Assembly (NCBI GenBank): GCA_963815355.1
Contig: CAWFGJ010000002.1
Coordinates: forward strand, 186,001 to 250,000
Length of the DNA: 64,000 nucleotides
Direction: 5' to 3'
DNA from: JAPUEK01 sp963815355
GTDB taxonomy: Bacteria > Pseudomonadota > Alphaproteobacteria > Rhodobacterales > Rhodobacteraceae
Shown here: positions 23,925 to 33,592 of the stretch, piece by piece
How the letters are laid out: each line of letters begins with the position of its first letter
How positions within the stretch are numbered: the first letter of the stretch is position 1
Position numbers and translations under genes: made by a program
The notes under the pieces: generated by a model
What the model saw: the letters and a program-made list of their open reading frames with translations, nothing else
Database searches by the model: none
Told to the model about the DNA's origin: nothing

Positions 23925-24008
23925 AAAACGGTAAGCAGGCCCGCTTAGACGGGGCATCGAAGGGAGGCCATGCGGGCCCCCTCGGAAAAAGGCTTACAGG
24001 AGAGACGC

Positions 24009-25064
24009 ATGTCCCTGATGAAGATTTCGACTTCGGCGCTGGCCATTCTGGCCGCTACGACCGTGGTGGCCTCGGCCCGTGACCAGTTGCAGATCGCGGG
24101 TTCCTCGACCGTGCTGCCCTATGCCACGATCGTGGCCGAAGCATTCGGCGAGAACACCGACTTTGCGACCCCGGTTGTCGAAGGCGGCGGTTCGGGCGCT
24201 GGCCGCAAGAAGCTGTGCGAAGGCGTGGGCGAAGGCACCATCGACATCGCCAACTCTTCCAGCCGCATCAAGCAGTCGGATATCGACACCTGCACCGCCA
24301 ACGGCGTGACCGAGATCATGGAAGTCCGCTTTGGCTATGATGGCATCGTGTTTGCCTCGGACATCGACGGCGCTGACTTTGCGCTGACCCCGGTGGACGT
24401 GTGGGGCGCTTTGGCGGCCGAGACGGTCAAGGACGGCGCGGTTGTTGCGAACGCCTCCAAAACCTGGGCGGATGTGAACGCCGCGTTGCCGGCCCAAGCC
24501 ATTCTGGCCTTCGTGCCCGGCACCAAGCACGGCACGCGCGAAGTGTTCGACACCAAGGTTCTGGAAGAGGGCTGCAAGGCCGCCGGGGCTTATGACGTGT
24601 TCCTCGCGGCCTCGACCGGTGCAGATGACGACGCCAAGAAGACCGACGCTGTGGCAAAGTGCCATGCCCTGCGCACCGATGGTCTGTCGGTCGACATCGA
24701 CGGCGATTACACCGAGACGCTGTCGCGCATTGCCGCCAACCCGACCGCGATCGGCGTGTTCGGTCTGTCGTTCTACGAGAACAACACCGACAAGCTGAAA
24801 GTCGCCACCATGGACGGCATCTTGCCGTCGGTCGAGACGATCTCTACCGGCGAATACCCGGTGTCGCGCCCGCTCTACTTCTACGTCAAGAAAGCGCATA
24901 TCGGCGTGATCCCCGGCCTTAAAGAGTATGTTGAGTTCTTCCTGTCTGACGACATGGCTGGCCCGGATGGTGCTTTGGCGGATTACGGTCTGGTGCCCGA
25001 TCCGGAACTGCAGGCGACCCGCGACGCGGTGGCCGCAGAGACCCCGATGGGCGCGCTGGAATAA
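24009..25064 (+). CDS. pstS: Phosphate ABC transporter substrate-binding protein PstS
   Basis: A 351-residue periplasmic phosphate receptor. A signal peptide occupies about residues 1-22 (MKISTSALAILAATTVVASA). Phosphate-contact segments are visible: IAGSSTVLPYA near the mature N-terminus, GGGSGAGRKKLCEG and SSRIKQSD. The ATG at 24009 follows CAGGAGAG. The gene has a Pho box upstream and a strong hairpin downstream, consistent with far higher expression than the permease genes. Confidence 0.95.
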   Translation: MSLMKISTSALAILAATTVVASARDQLQIAGSSTVLPYATIVAEAFGENTDFATPVVEGGGSGAGRKKLCEGVGEGTIDIANSSSRIKQSDIDTCTANGVTEIMEVRFGYDGIVFASDIDGADFALTPVDVWGALAAETVKDGAVVANASKTWADVNAALPAQAILAFVPGTKHGTREVFDTKVLEEGCKAAGAYDVFLAASTGADDDAKKTDAVAKCHALRTDGLSVDIDGDYTETLSRIAANPTAIGVFGLSFYENNTDKLKVATMDGILPSVETISTGEYPVSRPLYFYVKKAHIGVIPGLKEYVEFFLSDDMAGPDGALADYGLVPDPELQATRDAVAAETPMGALE

Positions 25065-25082
25065 GCGAAACGGCTGAAAAAA

Positions 25083-25109
25083 GGGGGGCGCGGGTGATCC
25101 GCGCCCCCC
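25083..25109 (+). terminator. Strong hairpin between pstS and pstC
   Basis: An 11-bp perfect stem, GGGGGGCGCGG (25083-25093) and CCGCGCCCCCC (25099-25109), with loop GTGAT. There is no T-run, so it is more likely a partial terminator or a 3' stabiliser for pstS mRNA. Such elements commonly separate an abundant binding-protein message from its permease genes. Confidence 0.75.
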
Positions 25110-25175
25110 AATCTGCTCGCCCCTTCAATGCCCGCCTTCCTCGCGCGTGGCCTTCTTAATCCCGGCAGGACCCTG

Positions 25176-26624
25176 ATGAGCCTTGGCCTTCTTTCCCTGA
25201 TGCTTCTTGCCCTTGCCCTTGCGGGCTATCTGGTCGGGCGCCGTCGCGCCGTGGCGCAGGTGGGCGGGGATATTCGCAACCTTCATTCCCTGCCGCCGTT
25301 CTACGGGCGCATTACCGCGCTGCTGACGGCGGTTCCGGCATTTTTCCTGATTGGTGTCTGGTTGCTGGCGCAACCGCTTTTTGTCGAAACCAAAGCCCTG
25401 TCGCTGATCGCGGTTGAGGAAATCCCGGCGGGCAAGACGCCTGCGCTGGTGATGGCCGATGTGCGGCGTGTCGCGAGCGGTCTTGCCAAGCTTGAGGCGC
25501 GGGGCGTGGAGCTTGGCCCGCTTTTGGCCGATCCGGCCAAGTTGAAGACGGCGCTGAATGACGCGGGTGTGGTGCTGGAAACCGAGCCTACAGCATCGAC
25601 GCTTGCCGCGACCAAGGCGCTGCGCGAGGCGACTGCAGGGTCGCGCTGGATGATGACCGGGGCCGCGCTGCTGCTGGCGGTGGCGGGGCTTGGCTTTGCG
25701 ATCAGCCGCATCAAGCCCGACTACCGCGCCCGCAACGCAACCGAGCGGTTTGCGCTGTGGTTGCTGATCGGGTCGTCGTTGATTGCGGTGCTGACGACGG
25801 CGGGCATCGTGATGTCGCTGTTGTTCGAGACGATCCACTTCTTTCAGCTTTACCCGGCGAAAGACTTTTTCTTTTCCACGACGTGGAGCCCGAAGTTCGG
25901 GGGCGGGTCCAGCCTTGGGATATGGCCGCTGATCTGGGGCACACTTTATGTGTCGGCCATCGCCCTGATCGTGGCGGTGCCAATCGGGCTGATGTCGGCG
26001 ATTTATCTGGCGGAATATGCCAGCCGCCGCACGCGGTCTTGGGTCAAGCCCGCGATTGAGGTGCTGGCGGGTATTCCGACCATCGTCTACGGGCTTTTCG
26101 CGCTGATCACGGTGGGGCCGCTGTTGCGGGATTACTTTGCGGCGCCTCTGGGGCTGGGCAATTCATCGTCTTCGGTGATGACGGCGGGTCTGGTCATGGG
26201 GATCATGGTGATCCCGTTTGTGTCTTCGCTATCGGATGACATCATCAACGCGGTGCCGCAGTCGCTGCGCGATGGCTCGCTTGGGTTGGGGGCCACGCCG
26301 TCGGAGACGATCCGGCAGGTGGTGTTGCCCGCGGCTTTGCCCGGTGTGGTGGGGGCGGTGTTGCTGGCGGCCTCGCGGGCGATCGGGGAGACGATGATCG
26401 TGGTGATGGGGGCAGGGGCGGCGGCACGGCTGTCGATGAACCCCTTTGACGCGATGACCACGGTGACGGTGAAGATCGTCAGCCAGTTGACCGGCGACAC
26501 CGAGTTTGCCAGCCCCGAGACGCTTGTGGCCTTTGCGCTTGGCCTGACCCTTTTCACCCTGACGCTTGCACTGAATATCATCGCCTTGGTGATCGTGCGG
26601 AAATACCGGGAGCAATACGAATGA
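25176..26624 (+). CDS. pstC: Phosphate ABC transporter permease PstC
   Basis: A 482-residue inner-membrane permease. It is longer than E. coli PstC because of an N-terminal extension with two additional hydrophobic stretches (LLSLMLLALALAGYLVG and TALLTAVPAFFLIGVWLL) and a periplasmic-looking insert. The conserved transmembrane domain starts near residue 195; the cytoplasmic coupling loop appears in the LPAALPGVVGAVLLAASRAIGE region near residue 400. I choose the ATG at 25176, which has a GCAGGA site, over the ATG at 25128, which has none. It overlaps pstA by 4 bp. Confidence 0.92.
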   Translation: MSLGLLSLMLLALALAGYLVGRRRAVAQVGGDIRNLHSLPPFYGRITALLTAVPAFFLIGVWLLAQPLFVETKALSLIAVEEIPAGKTPALVMADVRRVASGLAKLEARGVELGPLLADPAKLKTALNDAGVVLETEPTASTLAATKALREATAGSRWMMTGAALLLAVAGLGFAISRIKPDYRARNATERFALWLLIGSSLIAVLTTAGIVMSLLFETIHFFQLYPAKDFFFSTTWSPKFGGGSSLGIWPLIWGTLYVSAIALIVAVPIGLMSAIYLAEYASRRTRSWVKPAIEVLAGIPTIVYGLFALITVGPLLRDYFAAPLGLGNSSSSVMTAGLVMGIMVIPFVSSLSDDIINAVPQSLRDGSLGLGATPSETIRQVVLPAALPGVVGAVLLAASRAIGETMIVVMGAGAAARLSMNPFDAMTTVTVKIVSQLTGDTEFASPETLVAFALGLTLFTLTLALNIIALVIVRKYREQYE

Positions 26625-27937
26625 GCCGGACATCCCTGCTGACCCTGTCGCCGGCGGTTCGGGCCCGCAACGCCGCTGAAAAACGGTTTCGCGCCTATGG
26701 GCTGACCGCGATTGTGCTGGCGCTGGCGGCCTTGGTCTGGCTGCTGATCTCTATCTTTTCCAACGGGCTGCCTGCCTTTCAGCAAACCTTCCTGACGATC
26801 CCGGTGACGCTGGAGGAATCAGTGCTGGACAAATCCGGCAAGCGCGACCCGGAGGTGATGGGGAAAGTGACGACCATCGGCTATGCCAAGGTGCTGACCA
26901 AGGCGCTGGCGGCCGAGATTGAGGCGCGCGGCATTGATACGGGCGGCATGAAGGAAAAAGACCTGGGCAAGCTGTTGTCCGAAGAAGCGGGTGCAACGCT
27001 GCGCAATCAGGTTTTGGCGGACCCCGAATTGATCGGGCAGACGGTAACGTTCTCGGTGCTCGCCTCGGGCCGGATCGACGGCTATTACAAGGGCCGGGTG
27101 TCGATGGACTCTGCCGCGCTGGACAAGAACATCTCGCCCGAGCAACTGGCGCTGGCCGACAAGCTGAAAGAGGCCGGGCTGCTTGGCATCAAGTTCAACA
27201 CCGGGTTCCTGACGATGCCCGATGCGTCCGACAAGCGGCCAGAGGCGGCGGGTCTGGGGATTGCCATCATCGGCTCGCTTTACATGATGTTTGTGGTGCT
27301 GGTGCTGGCCTTGCCGATTGGGGTTGCGGCCTCGGTCTATCTGGAGGAGTTCGCGCCGAAGAACCGCTGGACCGATCTGATTGAGGTGAACATTGCCAAC
27401 CTCGCCGCGGTGCCGTCGATTGTGTATGGTATCCTTGGCCTGTCGATCTTCATCAACTTTGCCGGGTTGCCGCAATCCGCGCCCATCGTGGGGGGTCTGG
27501 TGCTGACGCTGATGACCTTGCCGCGGATCATCATTCCGACGCGGGCCGCCCTTAAGGCCGTGCCTCCGTCGATCCGCGATGCGGCTTTGGGGATCGGCGC
27601 GTCAAAGTTGCAGACGGTGACGCACCATGTGTTGCCGCTGGCGATGCCGGGGATTTTGACCGGCACGATCATCGGTCTGGCGCAGGCCTTGGGCGAAAGC
27701 GCGCCGTTGTTGCTGATCGGGATGGTGGCCTTTGTGCGGGATTTTCCGGGGATGCCTTTGGACGGGTTGTTTGACCCGGCGGCGGCCTTGCCGGTGCAGA
27801 TTTACAACTGGACCCAACGGGGCGACCCGGGTTTCGTAGAGCGGGCTTCGGGGGCGATTATCGTGCTTCTGGTGTTCCTGATCATGATGAACGCGGTGGC
27901 GATTTATCTGCGCCGCAAGTTTGAGCGCCGCTGGTAG
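26621..27937 (+). CDS. pstA: Phosphate ABC transporter permease PstA
   Basis: A 438-residue partner permease. One transmembrane helix near the N-terminus (IVLALAALVWLLISIF) is followed by a large periplasmic insert of about 150 residues (ESVLDKSGKRDPEVMGKV and on). Then come five helices of the permease core, with the coupling segment HHVLPLAMPGILTGTIIGLAQALGE seen in two parts near residue 335. The insert is a feature of alphaproteobacterial PstA and absent from E. coli PstA. It overlaps pstC and is followed by pstB after 6 bp. Confidence 0.93.
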   Translation: MSRTSLLTLSPAVRARNAAEKRFRAYGLTAIVLALAALVWLLISIFSNGLPAFQQTFLTIPVTLEESVLDKSGKRDPEVMGKVTTIGYAKVLTKALAAEIEARGIDTGGMKEKDLGKLLSEEAGATLRNQVLADPELIGQTVTFSVLASGRIDGYYKGRVSMDSAALDKNISPEQLALADKLKEAGLLGIKFNTGFLTMPDASDKRPEAAGLGIAIIGSLYMMFVVLVLALPIGVAASVYLEEFAPKNRWTDLIEVNIANLAAVPSIVYGILGLSIFINFAGLPQSAPIVGGLVLTLMTLPRIIIPTRAALKAVPPSIRDAALGIGASKLQTVTHHVLPLAMPGILTGTIIGLAQALGESAPLLLIGMVAFVRDFPGMPLDGLFDPAAALPVQIYNWTQRGDPGFVERASGAIIVLLVFLIMMNAVAIYLRRKFERRW

Positions 27938-27943
27938 GGGTCG

Positions 27944-28744
27944 ATGCAAATGAACGATATGCGAATGGAGAGCCGCGTGGACACGCGAGAGATCAAGATC
28001 GAAGCCCGCAACGCGCAGGTCTATTACGGCACCAACCACGCCATCAAGGATGTGGATGTCGATATTCTGGACAAGACGGTCACGGCGTTTATCGGGCCTT
28101 CGGGCTGCGGAAAATCAACGTTTCTGCGCTGTCTGAACCGGATGAACGACACGATCGCCGGGTGCCGGGTTGAGGGCAAGATCACGCTGGAAGGCGAGGA
28201 TATCTATGATAGCCGCGTCGATCCGGTGCAGTTGCGCGCCAAGATCGGCATGGTCTTTCAAAAGCCCAACCCCTTCCCGAAGTCGATCTATGACAATGTG
28301 GCTTATGGCCCCAAGATTCACGGGTTGACCCGCAACAAGGCCGAGTTGGATGAGGTGGTTGAAACCTGTCTGCGCAAGGCCGCTTTGTGGAATGAGGTCA
28401 AAGACCGTCTTGCCGCACCGGGCACCGGGCTTTCGGGCGGGCAGCAGCAGCGGCTGTGCATCGCGCGCGCCATTGCCACCTCGCCCGAGGTGTTGCTGAT
28501 GGATGAGCCCTGTTCCGCGCTGGACCCGATTGCAACCGCGCAGGTCGAGGAACTGATCGACGAATTGCGCAGCCAGTTCTCGGTGGTGATCGTCACCCAT
28601 TCCATGCAGCAGGCAGCGCGTGTCAGCCAGCGCACGGCGTTCTTCCACCTTGGCAATCTGGTGGAATTTGGCGACACGGCGCAGATTTTCACCAACCCGA
28701 CGGATCCGCGCACGGAATCCTACATTTCTGGCCGGATCGGCTGA
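27944..28744 (+). CDS. pstB: Phosphate ABC transporter ATP-binding protein PstB
   Basis: A 266-residue cytoplasmic ATPase energising phosphate uptake. Walker A is GPSGCGKST near residue 50, the Q-loop VFQKPNPFPKS near 103, the signature LSGGQQQRLCIARA near 165, Walker B LLMDEPCSALDP near 185, and the H-loop VTHSMQQA near 219. Several in-frame ATGs lie within the first ten codons (27944, 27950, 27959, 27965); the exact start is uncertain, but TAGGGG precedes the first. Confidence 0.96.
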   Translation: MQMNDMRMESRVDTREIKIEARNAQVYYGTNHAIKDVDVDILDKTVTAFIGPSGCGKSTFLRCLNRMNDTIAGCRVEGKITLEGEDIYDSRVDPVQLRAKIGMVFQKPNPFPKSIYDNVAYGPKIHGLTRNKAELDEVVETCLRKAALWNEVKDRLAAPGTGLSGGQQQRLCIARAIATSPEVLLMDEPCSALDPIATAQVEELIDELRSQFSVVIVTHSMQQAARVSQRTAFFHLGNLVEFGDTAQIFTNPTDPRTESYISGRIG

Positions 28745-28751
28745 GGGAGTT

Positions 28752-29465
28752 ATGACGATGATCAAGGATCCCCATATTGTCCGCGCCTTTGACCGCGATC
28801 TGGAAGCGGTACAGGCGTTGATCATGCGGATGGGCGGGCTGGTCGAAGCCGCCCTGTCCGACGCCGCCGAAGCGCTGGAGACGCAGGACGTGGCCTTGGC
28901 CGAGCGTGTGCGCTCCGGCGACAAGGCGATTGATGCGCTGGAAGAGCAGGTCAACTCGGAATGCGCGCGGTTGATTGCGTTGCGCTCTCCCATCGCGACC
29001 GACCTGCGGACGGTGCTGACGGTGATGAAGATCGCTTCGAGCCTTGAGCGCTGCGGCGACTATGCCAAGAACCTTGCCAAGCGGGCCTTGGTGCTGAACA
29101 CGATGACCCCGATTGAGGGGGCGGCGTTTTCGATCCGCCGGATGGCGCGGTTGGTGGGGCTGTTGCTGAAGGACGCGCTGGACGCCTTTATCGCACGCGA
29201 TGCGGGGCTGGCAGCGGAGGTGCGGCAGCGCGACCAAGAGGTGGATCAGCTGTATAACTCCATCTTCCGGGTGTTCCTGACCCATATGATGGAAGACCCG
29301 CGCCATATCACCGCCTGCATGCACTTGCATTTCATTGCCAAGAACATCGAACGGGTGGGCGACCATGCCACCACGATTGCCGAGCAGGTGATCTATCTGG
29401 CCACCGGGTCCTTGCCCGATGACGCCCGCCCCAAGGCCACAACCCTGACCGGTGAGGCAAGCTGA
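28752..29465 (+). CDS. phoU: Phosphate signalling protein PhoU
   Basis: A 237-residue all-helical adaptor that links the Pst transporter to PhoR and keeps the pho regulon off when phosphate is plentiful. Both PhoU repeats show the metal-binding E/D..R..D pattern: LERCGDYAKNLAKRAL in the first, and NIERVGDHATTIAEQVIYL in the second near residue 205. The ATG at 28752 follows GAGGGAG, and its stop overlaps the phoB start. Confidence 0.95.
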   Translation: MTMIKDPHIVRAFDRDLEAVQALIMRMGGLVEAALSDAAEALETQDVALAERVRSGDKAIDALEEQVNSECARLIALRSPIATDLRTVLTVMKIASSLERCGDYAKNLAKRALVLNTMTPIEGAAFSIRRMARLVGLLLKDALDAFIARDAGLAAEVRQRDQEVDQLYNSIFRVFLTHMMEDPRHITACMHLHFIAKNIERVGDHATTIAEQVIYLATGSLPDDARPKATTLTGEAS

Positions 29466-30154
29466 TGGCGGCGCAGCGGCCCACGGTCCTGCTGGTCGAG
29501 GATGAGCCCGCCCAGCGCGAAGTTCTGGCCTATAACCTGTCTGCGGAGGGGTTTGAGGTGATCACCGCCGCCAATGGCGAAGAGGCCATGATGGTGGTGG
29601 ATGAGGCCGCCCCCGATCTGATCCTGCTGGACTGGATGATGCCGCATGTCTCGGGGTTGGAGGTGTGCCGCCGCCTGAAGCTGCGTCCCGAAACCCGGTC
29701 CATTCCGGTGATCATGTTGTCGGCGCGGTCTGAAGAGGTGGACAAGGTGCGCGGGCTGGAAACCGGGGCCGATGACTATGTGATCAAGCCTTATTCGCTG
29801 GTCGAATTGATGGCGCGTCTGCGCGCGCATCTGCGCCGGGTGCGCCCGGCCACGGCGGGTCTGATGCTGGAGTATGGCGATATCCGGCTGGACAGCGAAA
29901 CCCATCGGGTGATGCGCGCCGACCAGGTGCTGAAACTGGGCCCGACCGAGTTCCGGCTGTTGTCGACCTTTCTGGAAAAGCCGGGCCGGGTGTTTTCGCG
30001 CGAACAGTTGCTGGACCGGGTCTGGGGCCGCGACATCTATGTCGATACCCGCACGGTGGATGTCCATATCGGCCGGCTGCGCAAGGCCCTGATGCAGCAT
30101 GGCGGCGAAGACCCGCTGCGCACGGTGCGCGGGGCGGGCTATGCCTTGGGCTGA
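29465..30154 (+). CDS. phoB: Phosphate-regulon response regulator PhoB
   Basis: A 229-residue OmpR-type regulator. The receiver domain has the acidic pair in LLVEDEPAQRE, the phospho-acceptor Asp in LILLDWMMPHVSG near residue 54, and the conserved Lys in YVIKPYS near 106. The winged-helix DNA-binding domain ends with RVWGRDIYVDTRTVDVHIGR near residue 200. It probably binds the Pho box upstream of pstS. The start overlaps phoU by one base (TGATG). Confidence 0.96.
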   Translation: MAAQRPTVLLVEDEPAQREVLAYNLSAEGFEVITAANGEEAMMVVDEAAPDLILLDWMMPHVSGLEVCRRLKLRPETRSIPVIMLSARSEEVDKVRGLETGADDYVIKPYSLVELMARLRAHLRRVRPATAGLMLEYGDIRLDSETHRVMRADQVLKLGPTEFRLLSTFLEKPGRVFSREQLLDRVWGRDIYVDTRTVDVHIGRLRKALMQHGGEDPLRTVRGAGYALG

Positions 30155-30169
30155 TGGCGGTGCCGCGCG

Positions 30170-31081
30170 TCAGTGCGCGCGGGACTTGCGGATCAGCGCA
30201 AAGGCATAGAGCGCCAGTGCCGCCCAGATCATCGGAAAGGCGATCATGCGGGCGCGGCCAAAGGGCTCGCCAAAGACGAACACTGCCGTCAGGAAAATCA
30301 TGGTCGGCGCGATGTATTGCATGATGCCGATGGTCGACAGCCGCAACAGTTTGGCCCCGTTGGCATAGATCATCAACGGCCCCGCCGTGACCAAGCCGCA
30401 GCCGATCAGCAAGGCGGTGTCCGCCGCCGACCCGGTCAGAAAATGCCCGTTGCCCTGCGCGCCCATCCACAGCACATAGCCCAAGGCGAAGGGCAAGAGC
30501 AGCAAGACCTCCAGCGTAAAGCCTTGGTTGGGGCCAATGGGCAGGGATTTCTTCAGATAGGCATAGATCCCCCAAGTGACCGTCAGCGCCAAGGAGGTCA
30601 TCGGCAGCCGCCCGCTCTCCACCGTCAGTGCCACCACGGCAAGGGCGGCCAAAGCGATGGCCAGTTGTTGCAAACGGTCCAGCCGCTCGCCCAGCAACAC
30701 CGCCCCCAGAAAGATGCTGAACAAGGGGTTGATGTAATAACCCAAGGCGGCATCCAGTGTATGGCCCGCGCCAATCGCCCAGACGTAGATCCCCCAGTTG
30801 ACCGACACCACTGTCGCCGTGACCGCCGCCATGCCCAACATCCTCGGGGTGCGGAAGGCGCGGCGCAGATCGTCGGTGCGGCCCTGAACCAACAGCACCA
30901 GCGCGGCAATCGGCACCGACCAGAGCACACGGTGGGCCAGAACCTCTACCGGTGGGATATGGGACAGCGCCTTCATGTAGATCGGCAAGAAGCCCCAAAG
31001 CAGATAGGCAGTCAGCGCATAGCCAAACCCGGCCAGCGTGTCTTCATTCTTGGCGGGGGGCGTGGGCGCTGCTTTTTCCAT
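30170..31081 (-). CDS. rarD: EamA family permease, RarD type
   Basis: A 303-residue inner-membrane protein of the drug/metabolite transporter superfamily with ten predicted helices. RarD-type motifs are clear: YALTAYLLWGFLPIYMKAL at the start, AHRVLWSVP near residue 50, NWGIYVWAIGAGHTLDAALG near 95 and MQYIAPTMIFLTAVFVFGEP near 255. Substrate not established. It is convergent with phoB, 15 bp apart, with no visible terminator hairpin between them. Confidence 0.9.
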   Translation of the reverse strand: MEKAAPTPPAKNEDTLAGFGYALTAYLLWGFLPIYMKALSHIPPVEVLAHRVLWSVPIAALVLLVQGRTDDLRRAFRTPRMLGMAAVTATVVSVNWGIYVWAIGAGHTLDAALGYYINPLFSIFLGAVLLGERLDRLQQLAIALAALAVVALTVESGRLPMTSLALTVTWGIYAYLKKSLPIGPNQGFTLEVLLLLPFALGYVLWMGAQGNGHFLTGSAADTALLIGCGLVTAGPLMIYANGAKLLRLSTIGIMQYIAPTMIFLTAVFVFGEPFGRARMIAFPMIWAALALYAFALIRKSRAH

Positions 31082-31143
31082 AGCGCGTGACTAGCGCCGC
31101 CGCGCGGCCACGGGAACCGTAAACTTGTGCCCGATACAAACCG

Positions 31144-32031
31144 CTACATCCTGCGGCGCAGAAAATCCCGGCTGAAGGCGGCATAGCCGTTGGCGGTGAC
31201 GCGCAGCTTGTCCTGCATCTCATGGTGAAGGGCGGGCAATTGGTGAAAGGGCACGGCAGGGTAGACGTGATGCTCGACATGATAGGGCATGTTCCACGCC
31301 AGCCGCCGCATCAGCCTTGTGGTAAAGGTGGTGCGGGTGTTTTCAAACATGTTGGACACCTCGGGGCAGTCACCATGCTCGGCCAGCAGATACAGCCGCA
31401 GGAAAGGCTGGCCAAGCCCCATGGGCAGCAGCCAGACCCAAAAGGCCAAAGGTGTGACCAGCAAGGACAGCCCCACCAAGGCGTAGCCCGCCAGCATGAT
31501 GCGCGCCTCGCGCCGCAGTCGCGGCAGGGCGGGGGCGGGAAGATAGGCGGCCTGCTCGCGCCCACAGCTCAACCTGACCAGCAAACGGACCGAGGACAGC
31601 CAAAGCGGCAACCCGCTGACATGCCATGCCCAGGCGGTCCGCGTCGCGGGCTTCGGGCTTTCCAACTCGGGGTCTTGGCCCGGAAGATTGGTCCAGCGGT
31701 GATGGGCCAGATGGAAATAGCGAAACCACTGAAACGGCAGCAGCAAGACAAAACCGCAAAAGCGCCCGACCGCTTCGTTCAGCGCCTCATTGGCAAAGGG
31801 GGTCTTGTGGGTTGCCTCATGCTCCAACGTGAACAGAAACACCAAGAGCACGCCCTGAACCGGCAATAACAGCGGCCAGAACGGCACGTGCATGCCGATC
31901 ATCGCCCCCAGCAGCACAATGCCCCCCAGATGCAGCGCCAGATGGCGCAACCCCGCGCGGTCCGATTTCGCCACCAGCCGCGCCCGCACCTCGGGCGACA
32001 GGTCTGCAACAAAACGCTTATGATCCATCAT
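31144..32031 (-). CDS. Membrane fatty acid desaturase family protein
   Basis: A 295-residue di-iron membrane enzyme. The three histidine boxes that ligate the irons are present: HEATH near residue 70, HLAHHR near 108, and HVEHH near 250. Hydrophobic pairs of helices separate them. Substrate could be a fatty acyl chain, a carotenoid or another lipid, and the sequence does not settle it. Two adjacent ATGs (32031, 32028) follow a G-rich site; either could be used. It lies 62 bp behind the rarD gene on the same strand. Confidence 0.87.
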   Translation of the reverse strand: MMDHKRFVADLSPEVRARLVAKSDRAGLRHLALHLGGIVLLGAMIGMHVPFWPLLLPVQGVLLVFLFTLEHEATHKTPFANEALNEAVGRFCGFVLLLPFQWFRYFHLAHHRWTNLPGQDPELESPKPATRTAWAWHVSGLPLWLSSVRLLVRLSCGREQAAYLPAPALPRLRREARIMLAGYALVGLSLLVTPLAFWVWLLPMGLGQPFLRLYLLAEHGDCPEVSNMFENTRTTFTTRLMRRLAWNMPYHVEHHVYPAVPFHQLPALHHEMQDKLRVTANGYAAFSRDFLRRRM

Positions 32032-32100
32032 GCCCCCCCAGATCCTTCCCAAGTCCAAATCAAACCTGACCCGAAAGCACAACCACCCCCGCCGCCAAGC

Positions 32101-32139
32101 CCATTTTCTGTCCTTAAATATCCCCGCCGGAGGCTCCGA
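32101..32139 (-). repeat. Dispersed repeat, divergent copy downstream of eno
   Basis: On the minus strand this reads GGCGGGGATATTTAAGGACA followed by GAAAATGG. The GGGATATTT-N2-GGACAGAAAATG core is the same as in the copies at 40145-40196 and 42936-42987. The upstream hairpin differs (GGAGCCTCC arms instead of CCGGGGG). It sits 75 bp past the eno stop, in the direction of eno transcription. Confidence 0.65.
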
Positions 32140-32214
32140 CCGCGCAGCAAAAAGCCCGCCTCGCAGAACGAGACGGGCCAGATTTGCCTGCAGCCTACCC
32201 TGACGGCGCTGGCC

Positions 32215-33493
32215 TTAGCGGCGCAGGATCGACCGTCCGGCGTATTCTGCCGTCTCGCCCAGCATCTCTTCGATGCGGATCAGCTGGTTGTACTTGGCCA
32301 ACCGGTCCGAGCGCGACAGCGAGCCGGTCTTGATCTGGCCGCAGTTGGTGGCCACGGCAAGGTCGGCAATGGTGCTGTCTTCCGTCTCGCCCGAGCGGTG
32401 CGACATGACGTTGGTATAGCGCGCGCGGTGCGCCATATCGACGGCTTGCAGCGTCTCGGTCAGGGTGCCGATCTGGTTGACCTTCACCAGCATCGAGTTG
32501 GCGCAGCCCTGTTTCGATGCCCTCGGCCAGACGGCGCGGGTTGGTGACGAACAGATCGTCGCCCACCAGTTGGATTTTGTGGCCCAGCGTCTCGGTCAGC
32601 AGCTTCCAGCCCGCCCAGTCATCTTCCGAGCAGCCATCTTCGATCGAGATGATCGGATAGTCGCGGGCAAGGGCGGCCAGGAATTCGACGTTCTCTTCGA
32701 TGGACAGCGATTTGCCTTCGCCCTTCATCTCGTAGCGGCCGCCCTTGAAGTATTCGGTCGCGGCGCAGTCGAGGGCAAGGAAGATGTCCTCACCGGGTTT
32801 GTAGCCGGCCTTCTCGATGGATTTCAGAATGAAATCAAGCGCGTCGCGGGCAGAGTTCAGGTTGGGGGCAAAGCCGCCCTCATCGCCGACGTTGGTGTTG
32901 TGGCCCGCTGCCGAAAGCTCTTTCTTCAGCGTGTGGAACACTTCGGACCCCATGCGGATCGCTTCGCGGATGTTTTCCGCGCCGACCGGCATGATCATGA
33001 ATTCCTGAATGTCGATCGGGTTGTCGGCGTGCTCGCCGCCGTTGATGATGTTCATCATCGGCACTGGCAGCGTGCGGGCAGAGGTGCCGCCGACGTAGCG
33101 ATACAGCGGCTGTGCGGTGAATTCCGCTGCCGCCTTGGCCACGGCCAGCGAGATGCCCAGAATGGCGTTGGCACCAAGGCGGGATTTGTTGGGGGTGCCG
33201 TCCATCTCGATCATGGTGCGGTCGATGCCGACTTGTTCGGTGGCGTCGTAGCCGACGAGTTCCTCGGCCAGTTCGCCGTTGACGGCCGCAACCGCCTCAA
33301 GCACGCCTTTGCCCATATAGCGGGTCTTGTCGCCGTCGCGGCGCTCATTGGCTTCATGGGCGCCGGTCGAGGCGCCCGAAGGGACCGCCGCGCGGCCCAT
33401 CGCGCCGCTTTCCAGCGTCACGTCCACTTCAACGGTGGGGTTGCCGCGGCTGTCGAGAATTTCGCGCGCGTGAATGTCGATAATGGTGCTCAT
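32215..33493 (-). CDS. eno: Enolase, with one frameshift (probable sequence error)
   Basis: Converts 2-phosphoglycerate to phosphoenolpyruvate. Residues 1 to about 329 read in one frame: AREILDSRGNPTVEVDV, SGASTGAHEA and the metal-site segment SIEDGCSEDDW are intact. After LAEGIET the expected GCANSMLVKVNQIGTL continues only in another frame, ending SHRSGETEDSTIADLAVA and RSILRR. One extra C in the CCC run at 32507-32509 explains the break; removing it gives a normal 425-residue enolase. The total span is 1279 nt, three times 426 plus one. Enolase is normally indispensable, so an error is likelier than loss. Confidence 0.9.
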
Positions 33494-33592
33494 GGGGGGC
33501 TCCCTAGGCTGGAGGTGCTCTCAAGGACCGTCTAACGGCAGTTTGTGACAAACAAAAGGGTGTTGCGGGCCTTGCGGGGCGAAAAGCCGGGA

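Noticed and set aside
32215..33493. True pseudogenisation of eno
   Set aside because: All catalytic motifs are intact on both sides of a single extra base in a C-run, and similar +1 errors occur in tgt and lon; a sequence error explains this better.
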